Origin: Rhea pennata
Lineage: Eukaryota > Chordata > Aves > Rheiformes > Rheidae
Direction: 5' to 3'
NCBI RefSeq assembly: GCF_028389875.1
Contig: NC_084669.1
Location: 36,432,731-36,496,730, forward strand
DNA length: 64,000 nt
Positions 48,338 to 57,130 of this stretch are shown piece after piece (position 1 is the stretch's first letter; the number at the start of each line of letters is the position of its first letter). Below the pieces are notes generated by a model. The model saw nothing but the letters and a program-made list of their open reading frames with translations. It was not told the DNA's origin and searched no databases. Both the position numbers and the translations under genes were made by a program.

Positions 48338-48500
48338 CTGGAGTACTCGAGCTTGGGAAGGAGGAGGTAGACCATGATGCAGATAACAATGAAGATGTCT
48401 GCTGTCAGGAAGTAGGCCAGGGCGCTGTCGGTAATGTCGACTGCCACGGCAAGGTCTATCACGGAGGCGATGGCGCTGACCGTGCCGCCCATGGCCTGGC
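48338..48500 (-). CDS. SLC29A3: SLC29A3 exon 5
   Basis: A 163-nt exon between CCTCCACAG and GTACAGCCC. With the last base of exon 4 it makes G then [16 protein letters not shown], matching human [17 protein letters not shown]. It continues through [20 protein letters not shown] and LLPKLEYSR, where the last codon is split 2/1 with exon 6. It covers transmembrane segments 5-6 of the 11-segment ENT fold. In human, glycine-rich motifs in this region are part of the transport core. Confidence 0.95.
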
Positions 48501-49948
48501 CTGTGGAGGAGAGGAGAGAGCCTCAGCGCCGGGGCTGAGCCGGCGGCAGGGAGCCATGCTCAAGGCACCACACAGCCTAGGGCTCAGGAGAGACACCGGT
48601 GTGGCAGACAACAACCTGCAGCACCCACGCCTCCAGCAAGGCAGGTTTTAATGGGGATGTTGCAGGGGACATAACCCAAAACAGGAGCATCCTCTCGGTG
48701 AGCCTGGCCTGCCTAGCCCACATCTGCAGCGACTCAACCTCCTACTACCTCTACCCGTCCCACACACTGCTCTCCAGACCCAGCAACCACCTCTCTCTGC
48801 CAGCCCTGAAAAGGCCACCAGCACAGGAAAGCCCAGCCGCCCGCACTGAGCCGCCTCCATTTCCATGCCTGGCTGCGTCGCGGCTATCGTGGAGTTACAG
48901 CAGAGCCAAAATCCCATTGCCGCGCACCTCCTTCCAACGCAGCCACGGCACGCTGCACGTGGAGGAGCCGAGTCCCGCAGAGGAGAGGGTCCGGCCCTGC
49001 CCCAAGCCCCCGTCTGGCTCTCCACCACTGGGCATCCTACTGCCTCTCTTCTGCGCTCCCCCAGACGGGAGCTCAAGCAGTTACAGGTTCCCCCTCCTGC
49101 AAAGCGAGCAGCCTTCGTGGGGACGTAGTGGTCTCCCACCTGGGTTAAACTCATTAAAACAGTCCTAGCTTGGCCTGGGGAAAAATTTCTGTCTCCGTCT
49201 TGATTTTCCTCCCGTTTCCCTCTCGGTTTCTCAGCCATTCTACAGCACATCTATAATGCTATCAACAACAGCCAAACCTCCGGGGAGCTCATCACTCATG
49301 GCTCCAAATGCGTCCCTCATCGCTTATGGAAATGAATGTAAATGCTGAGTAGAAAAGAGGAGACAATGCAAAGTTTGAGATTTCTCGAGGTGCAATCAAA
49401 GGAACTACGAGACAGTATCTCCTCCCTGCTTTCCCTGCGCAAAAGAAACGTACAGATCTCACCCAGCCCGTGCGCAGCGGGGGCCCTGAGGGATATTCAG
49501 CCCCAGGATAGGGAAGGTGAAGGTCTGCTAGTCTCCTTGCCTCTGCCAAGAGACCTAAGCACCTCATTAAACGGAGTACGGCAGTTTATGGGATATTTAC
49601 AGAAACAAGAGAGCCAGCTCATGTGACTGAGCATGTTTCCTAGGCAGCAACTTCCCTTTATCTTAGCCTGCAAGTTTTTTTTTTTTTTTTTTTTTGAAGT
49701 TTCTAAAGTTAAGTTTCTAAAATAAACATCATATGATGAAATGCCAGATGCAAGAAAAAAAAAAAAAAACAAAAAAAAAAAGACCAAGCAAAGAAAGCCC
49801 TGCCACTTAATCCCACCAGGCCGCAGGACAAAACGCAGGACACAAAGTAGGGCCCCGTCTGCCTAAACAGGCCCGCACAGAAATCAAACAGGCGAGAAGT
49901 TTTCCGTGTCCCCTTCACCACCGCTCGGCAGAGCGGACGAAAACAAAC
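48501..49948 (-). other. SLC29A3: SLC29A3 intron 4
   Basis: A 1.45-kb intron. It contains T and A runs at about 49677-49695 and 49757-49782 and several GC-rich shadow frames. Nothing recognised as exon, RNA gene or element. Confidence 0.9.
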
Positions 49949-50175
49949 CTGAGATCAAGGCCTGGGAATTCTTCATCGGGAAGCAGCTCGTCAGGCCGAA
50001 GATGCTGCTGGTGAAGACGGTGGAGGCGCCGCTGACAACCACCACGCAGATGATGGTGATGGCGAAGAAGGGGGTGGTCCAGGTGGAAGTGTCTACCTTC
50101 ACCAGCACCGTGATCACCAGGAAGACGGCGAGCATCACGAACAGGGAGGACAGGATGCGGACGCTGGCAGGCACC
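49949..50175 (-). CDS. SLC29A3: SLC29A3 exon 4
   Basis: A 227-nt exon between CTCCCCTAG and GTTTGT. It completes the arginine codon of exon 3 and reads [55 protein letters not shown] and [11 protein letters not shown]. These match human VLASLTVILAIF, LVKVDTSSWTRGFFAVTI, ILSGASTVFSSSIYGMTG and FPMRNSQALIS. It carries transmembrane segments 3 and 4 and the start of 5. The donor is GTTTGT rather than GTAAGT, a weaker site. Phases are 2 in and 1 out. Confidence 0.95.
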
Positions 50176-51446
50176 CTAGGGGAGAACGTAAGCTGGGCCT
50201 TGGCCTTCCCGCAGCTTCTTCCCCCTCTCTTTAGGTATTTCAAAACCAGGCAACCTGGCACGACCCCGGGTTGAATGTGCCGCAGCCCAGAAGGAGGCAC
50301 AAGAGCCAGCCGGCGAGGACGAGGCAGAGGACACCATGAACTAACCAACCGCCGGCCAGGTGAAAGCAATCCCGCCCGCGTCGCTGCAAGGGCATCAGCT
50401 GTTTGAGCAAGGAGGTTGCTTATCGCAGAGACAAGCCCGCCGGCTCATCGCCGGGGCGCAAAGGGGCGGGCGAAGGAGAGCTAAGCGGGCGATCGGGATA
50501 GAGACTGAGCGCGCAAGCGGCTCACGGAGCAGCACGGTGCGCTTCGTCCCGCCGCGCAGCCCTCCCCGGGGACGGCAACGCGCGCCCGCCGGCCCCGTTC
50601 TAGGAGGAAGGCTCAGGCGCCTGCGTACGCGCGGGCGACCTTNNNNNNNNNNNNNNNNNNNNNNNTTCCTTTTCAAGCAACTAAACGGTGAATTTATTAA
50701 CGCTGAGAACAAAGGAGCGATTAAAGCGGCGCAACCAAACCGAAGCACGTCTAACTCCATGCACGGATGCTCTCGGCGGGGGAGAGGGCGTATTCCTTCA
50801 GTTAATCTCGGTCTGCTCCGAGGAAGGCAGCGACAGAAGGGGGTGTTTTCGCTGCCCAGCGAGCCTGCGTTCACGCACCTCTCGTGCGTGCACAGGACAG
50901 TTTCCTCCCTCTCTCCCAAAGGACGCGCACAAGAGCACGTTGCGCTACGACCACGAGAAGGGATCCGAAGGAGACGCTGCTCGGAGACGGGTGAGCCAGC
51001 CTGGAGAACGCCCCGGGGCGGGCGCTGCCCGTCGACCGGCACACTTCGCGCCCGAGGACCGTCCGAAAGCACCCTCGGGGATCAGACCTTCGCTGCCCCG
51101 CTCCCTGCCTTCCTGGAGGCAATGCGAAGAGACGGGCGGCTCCGGGCGCCGCGCGGGTCGCGCGCGGACTGACCGACGCCGCGTTCGCCTGTCGACCGCA
51201 GCGGTCTCTGCGAAAGGATCGCTGCGCCGCAGAAAGCCCACCCGGGACGCTCCTCGAGAGCGCCGGAGAGCAGCGCAGCTCTCAAACGCTCGCTAAGGGC
51301 TTTTCCCCGCTCTCGCCTAACGGCTCTTTCCTGTCGGGTGTTTCAGGCTGCTTCCAGGGCCGCCGCCGCGATGGCGGAGGAGGGACCGGAGCGGCGCGGC
51401 CGGCAGCGCGAGCCGCGGAGCAGCCGGCGGTTAAGGCAGCGCTTAC
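50176..51446 (-). other. SLC29A3: SLC29A3 intron 3, GC-rich with assembly gap
   Basis: A 1.27-kb intron of unusual composition. Most of 50.38-51.44 kb is GC- and CpG-rich with frames open on both strands, like a CpG island. It includes a run of N. It may be an internal alternative promoter or only a GC-rich intron of a gene-dense avian chromosome. Confidence 0.85.
50643..50665. other. Assembly gap of 23 N
   Basis: Twenty-three N inside SLC29A3 intron 3, in a GC-rich context that is hard to sequence. The true length is unknown. No exon is missing, since exons 3 and 4 join in phase and in correct order. Confidence 0.99.
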
Positions 51447-51529
51447 CTGTTGACAAGCAGGAAGTTTCCAACCAGGCAGAGCACCGAGGGCACGGTCGAA
51501 GCAATGGAGATGTAGCTCTCAAAAAAGTC
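51447..51529 (-). CDS. SLC29A3: SLC29A3 exon 3
   Basis: An 83-nt exon between CCGATGCTTTGCAG and GTAAGCGC. It encodes DFFESYISIASTVPS and then VLCLVGNFLLVN plus two bases of R. The human counterpart reads [28 protein letters not shown], of identical length. It is mostly transmembrane segment 2. Phase is 0 in and 2 out. It lies at the edge of the GC-rich intron 3. Confidence 0.95.
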
Positions 51530-54500
51530 CTGCAAAGCATCGGTATCGTTAGCCGTCCACCCCGAAAGCCCACAGCGATTAGCAAACCTACTCGCCCTTC
51601 CGCACGCGGAGCAGTGCGGACACTGTGGGCGAGAACACGCTCCAGCAAAATCAGTGCGGGCCTTCGAGCAAGGACAGCGATTTTCTCGGCCTCCCCCCGC
51701 GCGCACGTGAAAGGGGACTGAGACTCGGCGCGCAGCAGGCCCCGAAAGCAACACCTACAGGAAGGACAGAGATTTCCATGCCAAGGGTGCAGCCAAACGC
51801 GTTTGTAACCCGGTTCACGCGCTATGCTGTTAAACTGGGTCTGCTCTACTTTCCCCGCTCTGGGGTGCGGAAGGCCTGCCTAATTCTCTTCCCCCTCCTC
51901 CACCCCGGGGAATCGCAGCCAGCAGCTAGGACCATCCCTGCAAAGAGGACAACCTACGCACACACAGCTACAAAACTTTTTGACTACAGAAGTAAGCCTT
52001 ATTTAGCAGCCCACCCAAAACAAAGACCAAACCAGTCCAGGAATACTTGATACATTTCCCCCCCCAAAAAAAAATTTTTTTGAAAGAAAATACTATTTAC
52101 AAAGCTTTACACCAAATAGAAGCACACCTGTACTTCTACTAATCCAATAGCGATGCAGCGTTCCCTGCACCACCAGGAAATGTTCTGTTCTAAGCAAACG
52201 TGCACACGCAACTGGGGGGAAAAGTATTTCTGCATCCCCCCCAGAGAGTCCCTCCCAATCCCGCCTGCCTGCCGTTTGCTGCCACCAGCAGCCTCAGCCG
52301 CGAGAGCCGAGGCCGCTAGCGGAGGGGCTTGACCCAGCATTAAGCAGTGCATCTCCCAAGAGGACGCTGCACGGATGCAGTGTTATTTGCCCAGCGTCCC
52401 TGCTGCTTTGAAACCGGAGCAAGGGCAAAGCACCGCCGCAGCTAATTAGTCACCAGCGTCGGCCAGCGCTGCCCTGAGTCGCCAAGATGCTTTTGCAAAG
52501 CGGTAGCTATTCAGCAACCACTGAAACTCAGCAGCAGAGGCAGCTGAGCTCCCACTGGGCTAAAATAAAATTAAAAAATTTAAAAAAGCAACTTGGGCCC
52601 ACGGCGACGACTCAAGGCACCGGAGCGTTACGTGGATCACGGGGCATGAAATTAGCAGCAGCAAGCCAAGAGGAGTCCGCTGGGTGCAAGCGCATCTTTC
52701 GAGAGCGGAGCTCTGCTTCCGACGCGTTCACAGGTAACGCTCTTCCTCCGCCCAGGCGTCGGCACCGCGGGCAGCTCTGGAACGGTCCAGGCTGAAAAAC
52801 ATCCACCTGCAAAGGCGCCGGCCCCAGCCCGGCCCATCAGCCTCACGGACACCCGAAGGCGCCAGGGCTGTGCACTGCAAACAGCCAGAGACTGGCACCG
52901 GTTTAGCATCGCCAGTGACTTAGCTGGGAAAAAATTCCTGTCTCAGTCTGCGCCCGGCGATCAAGTCGCCGATCCATCGGCGCTTAATTCTGCCTCGGAT
53001 GGGGTGCTAGCACAGAATGCAAAAGAAACACGTAGGCGAGAACAGCATACGATTTTTTTCCTCTGCCATTTAGGATTTTCAAGCATTCGGGTCCGGAGGG
53101 CTTTGCAGCTGCCTCCAAGCAGGGCTTGCTCGGGAACCTCCCCGCCTTGCTATTTTTCAGGTGCACAGAGAGACGACTCCTACAAACCATTCGCTTGGTG
53201 TTCGAACTCTCCGCCGGCCGCTTTGAAAGGTAATCATCCGTTTTCTTAATCAAACGGCCCTCTTCCTTCCCCCAGGCACTTACTGGCGCATTAACAGCGT
53301 GCGCTCCCCGCCCGCATACCTCTCCGGTGACCTCTCCGCCACCCACGCGAGCGAGTTGCTCAGGAATTTCTAGCGAGCCAGGGCTTGCTGCATTTTCCGC
53401 AGGTACCTCCGCGCCCCTACGCTGCGGTATTTGCAGAGCAGGACAGCGATTCCTCCCCCAAACTGCAGAGAGGCGTTGGAAGCAGTCACCGGCGTCCGCT
53501 CCGAAGCCGCCTCGGGCGTCTCGGGAGAGTCCCGTGCCGAGCTTTGGGAAGCACGGCAGCAATTTCAGACCGAGCCAGGCACAGTTTGGGAAGGAGCCTA
53601 AGAAATCCCAGGAGCGAGCGAGCCGACGCCAAGGGATTTATTCCCGGCTGTAACCCTGCATCGTCAGTCACTGCGGGCCAGCAGGAGGCTGCATGAACTC
53701 ACCGAGCTTCTCAGAGGCCAGGTCCACCGGGAGCGTCAAGATGCCATGGGCTTTAACCACATCAAATACCTGCAATTTTTTAAGCCCAGCTTGGAAGACT
53801 CTCTGCTGTGGCCAAACTGCTGCTGCAAGCATCACGCCACAGGGCTGCGGCTTCGTCAGACTCAACTACCATCGCGCTGCAGCGTGGCGTTACAACGCTG
53901 GCACAGGAAACCCTCCAAGACTCATTACTCTTTTCCCACTTCAAAAAAAGAAAAGGAAAAAAAAGAGGGGGTGGGCCCAAAGAAAGTATTTTGGTGGGCT
54001 TTTAGAAGAACACGAGGGACCCAGGTGCTTCTGCACTGAGCTAACTAAAAAAAAACATTGCACCCAGCAGTGCGCAACACAAATTCAAACGCTGGCATGT
54101 CCCCAAGGAAGTAAACAACGTCGGCGAAAGGAAGGCTGGGAAGCAAAACAGGTATCGAGTCAGGAGAGGGCGGCAGGATCCTCCGCCGGCCTGCAGCCGG
54201 CTCCCGGCGCGCGCGGGGGAAGCCCGCGTCGCCTCCATCGCTGGCCCCCCCCGCAGCTCCAGCTGCGCCTGCGGCCTCTCTGCCGTCCTGCTACGAGCGA
54301 CATTGCAGCAGCACCGTCCTTCCCCGCCGCGCGAAGGCAGCAGCCTTGAGGCCTGTCCAACTCATCACAGCCGTGAGCGCAGGCCCAGAGCAAGGGCGAG
54401 CCTTGCACCTCGCTCCGCAAATAAAGTGCCCAAACAAAAGCTGCCAGGGACTCAACCTGAGGGATTTAGCCCAACATCAGGCTCGCATCGTCCTCTGCCC

Positions 54501-55746
54501 GACTGCAGTTCTCCTTGCTGCCCCCGGTTCTTCTATGCACTGCAACGTGCCTCCCTTCATCTTGCCTCTGGTTTCCAGCTCGTTATTTAACAGCTCACAT
54601 CTGCAGGTCTCAGCAATCAGCCTGATCATCCCAGAACAGGGTTTGGAAAACCGTTAGCTGAGCTTGTGCTTTGCGCCCCCCCAGGACAGGAGGCAGCTAA
54701 CCCACTGCAGCTAGGAGACTAGCAGAACCATGTTGCCTGCCCGAAGGGAAGCACCTAAAACCCTAATCACTACAAATTGTTCAGGGAGGTGAGCCCAGAG
54801 GGGTCTCAGACCGGCTTCCAGCCCATTTCGGTTCAAGGATGCTTCTCCTCCCAGTCACCAGCTTTGGGAAACAGCATGAGAAGAAACGATCTTATCGCAG
54901 GTGCTTGCAGTAGCCTAGGCACCAAAGGAACCCACAGCCCCCAAGCAATAACCCCTTGCAAAGGCAAGAAAGACCCCAAAGAGGGCTTTTACAGAAGAAA
55001 AGAGGAGCATACCTTCCTCTCCCCCCTTCCAGCAGCTTGCATTCCCCTTCCCTAGCGAGCGGCTTCCCCAAGGTTGGGCCATCAGTTGAGGAGCGACAAC
55101 CTCCTTGGTCCATACGCCAAGAGCCAGATGTTTATCACTGTGGTACATACTCTGGTCACAGCTGCTAAATCTTGAAGGAAAAGCCATAAAGCATCCTAGC
55201 GGGTCGAGGCTATTGCAAGCCACGTGCTCTGGGGCTTTCTCTGGCTCTTTGCCTGCATCCTGCCACTGGCGGCCTTGCAAAATCCCGCTGCCACAATTCC
55301 TTTTGCCTCCAAAGGACACACTCCACCCTTGGATGCCAGGAAGATGCTTAAAGCACACTCAATGCCTCGCCATGGGGCCATGCCACCGTCCTGCGTTGCC
55401 TGCAGCAAGACGGATAGCTGCTGCTCATTTTCTCTCCCCTGTGCATGATAAAACACACTAATACAGCTACGCTGACACTAAAACGGCTCTTCCAAGTACG
55501 GCCAGAAGCTCAGAGCTACCTGCTGCCCAACTGAGCCCCCAGCCCGTACGTCAGCCGGGGCTGAGTTTAGCTGAGGGACGCTGGGGAGAAACGGAGAAAG
55601 GAAGCCTTCTTTCATTGCCTCCTGTCCTCCTACGCACCTTCAATCTGCGCCTTACCGCGTCAGCTAACCTGCTCCCTTCACAGGTATTGCAATTAAAATT
55701 CAACCGGTCCTGCCGGGCAACGAGGCTTTGGCGGCCGCACACTCAC
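51530..55746 (-). other. SLC29A3: SLC29A3 intron 2
   Basis: A 4.2-kb intron. It contains an orphan exon-like segment at 53.70-53.77 kb, a GC-rich patch near 54.15-54.43 kb, A-rich runs at about 52.06 and 53.94 kb, and a donor-like GCGCCA|GTAAGTGCC near 53.28 kb that closely resembles the exon 1 donor. No other known exon. Confidence 0.88.
53703..53769 (-). other. Orphan exon-like segment within SLC29A3 intron 2
   Basis: A 67-nt segment bounded on the minus strand by AAAATTGCAG and AAGCTCG|GTGAGTTCA. It encodes VFDVVKAHGILTLPVDLASE and then KLG in its open frame. The acceptor has a poor pyrimidine tract, while the donor is good. If spliced between SLC29A3 exons 2 and 3 it would shift the frame (67 is not a multiple of three). 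That would make it a poison or cryptic exon, or part of an unknown gene. I do not recognise the peptide. Confidence 0.27.
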
Positions 55747-56036
55747 TCGGAGGTCGGAGGCTCCCTGTCCCGTCGGGCCGGAGCAGTTCTGCAGTTTATA
55801 CATCCAGTATTGCTTCGCCGTGACGAAAAAATTCCAGGGCAGCAGCGAACCGATGCCCAAGATGAAGAATATAACGTAGGCCCCATTTAAGCGGTCGCTT
55901 GGCTTTTGCCGCCTGTACGTGTTCAGCGACGGCTCGTCCGTCAGCGGCTCCTCTTCCGGGGGGGAGCCGGCGGCCGGCCGGTACATGGGGCCCGTGGGCA
56001 GCGGGCAGCCGCGTCCGCCTTCTGCCGCGGTGGCCA
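55747..56036 (-). CDS. SLC29A3: SLC29A3 exon 2: N-terminus and first membrane segment of ENT3
   Basis: A 290-nt exon between TTGCTTTCGCTCGGCAG and GTGAGTGT. It opens with TG, the second and third bases of the start codon; the A is the last base of exon 1. It encodes residues 1-97: [20 protein letters not shown], a proline- and acid-rich cytosolic stretch around [13 protein letters not shown], then [33 protein letters not shown] and [12 protein letters not shown]. The last three are the ENT family signature (human [18 protein letters not shown]) covering transmembrane segment 1. The exon ends in phase 0 after DLR, where the human exon ends after codon 100 (SDIL). ENT3 moves nucleosides across lysosomal and mitochondrial membranes. 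The human dileucine lysosomal signal in this tail (an EALL-type motif) is not apparent here. Confidence 0.95.
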
Positions 56037-56490
56037 CTGCCGAGCGAAAGCAAAAACAGCTGTTACGGGGCGAGGTTCACGAGCGATCGCAGGGCGCCCG
56101 CGAGCCAGCGGGACCACGCCGGGACTGAGCCTGACTCGGAAGCAGGCCCTTCCGTGGGGGCCGCGTCCCTGCCCGCGCCATCGCCCCCTCGGACCACCCC
56201 GCGTGCCGGCCCCCGGTTCACCGTCGGGCGTTGCAAAGCGGCTCCTGACCCGACGTGAGCCCCGCGGGCGGCTCGGCAAAGGCACCCGCCGCCGCTGCGG
56301 AGCGCCTCGCAAAGGCCCCGACGGCCTTGCGGGAAGGGGGGGGACCGCCGCGGGGAAGGGGGTGGGTGGGGGCACTGCGAGCTGGGGGGCGGGGAGGGGG
56401 GGGAGCAGGCCGGAAAGCACGGATTTCGCAGGGAAAGGCGTTTTAACGCATCCCTTTCCCCCCCCCACTCTCCCCCGCCCAGGCACTTAC
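56037..56490 (-). other. SLC29A3: SLC29A3 intron 1 (interrupts the start codon)
   Basis: A 454-base GC-rich intron with donor GTAAGTGCC and acceptor TTTTTGCTTTCGCTCGGCAG. It separates the A of the initiator ATG from the TG. Confidence 0.85.
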
Positions 56491-56700
56491 TGGGCGCCGC
56501 AGGGCCGCTGCGCGCCGGGCCGCCTGCTCCGCCCCGTCGGGGGCGGCTCCAGGCCGGGGAAGCGGCGCGGCGCGGCCCGCCCCGTCGGGGGGAGGTGGCT
56601 GCGAGCCGGCGCCGGGGCCGCCCGGCTTCCCCTGCGCTCCGTCTGGCTGCTGCAACCCGCCCGCAGTTCGGCCCGAAGCATCCCGCTGCTCTTCCCACGA
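56491..56700 (-). other. SLC29A3: SLC29A3 exon 1 (5' UTR and first base of the start codon)
   Basis: Bounded at its 3' side by GCGGCGCCCA|GTAAGTGCC. Joining to exon 2 gives GCGCCC then ATGG, the only arrangement that supplies an ATG in frame with the conserved protein, because exon 2 itself begins with GTG if read alone. The 5' limit is not readable; 56.7 kb is a nominal value in the island. No upstream in-frame ATG was seen in the part examined. Confidence 0.75.
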
Positions 56701-57130
56701 GGAGGAAGAGGGTTGGGAGGAAGGCAGCTCGAAGCTAAACGCAGCCCTTCCCACCAAGGGGGTCCTTGGGCCGTGCCGCGCTGGGGCCAGGGGGTTCTCC
56801 GGAGGATTGGCTGTCTTCAGCTGACGTCCCGCGGGCCCGCCGCGAGCCCGGGCATGCAGCGCGCGGCAGGGCCCACTGTCCAAAATCAGAGCGGCTCTTT
56901 AAAAAAAAAAAAAAAATTGTGTAATCATGCCATGTGTTCCTGAAACGGAAATAACAAAACCCAACCCAGCGGGCCCTTCGGCGCGGCTCGGCGTGGGCTG
57001 AAGGCACCGGGGCGTGAACGCATCCTCCGCCGCCGAGCCCGCGAGAGCTGGGAGCAGAGGGCATCCCGGGGGTGAAGTGGTGGCCCACTCCGGAGAGGTG
57101 GGCGCGTTAAACCCCCCCCGCTCACTCGCT

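Larger units (their letters stand above)
55730..57130 (-). promoter_or_regulatory. SLC29A3: CpG island, SLC29A3 promoter
   Basis: Dense CpG and GC boxes around exons 1-2 and upstream to about 57.1 kb, with an A run at 56901-56915 interrupting it. No TATA box is obvious, as expected of a housekeeping-type lysosomal transporter promoter. The long frames here on both strands are compositional. Confidence 0.6.

Noticed and set aside
50360-51172. 270-codon + strand frame
   Set aside because: It reads through the 23-N gap, is compositional, and lies antisense in an SLC29A3 intron.
55906-56943. 345-codon + strand frame
   Set aside because: It is antisense to SLC29A3 exons 1-2 in a CpG island and low-complexity.
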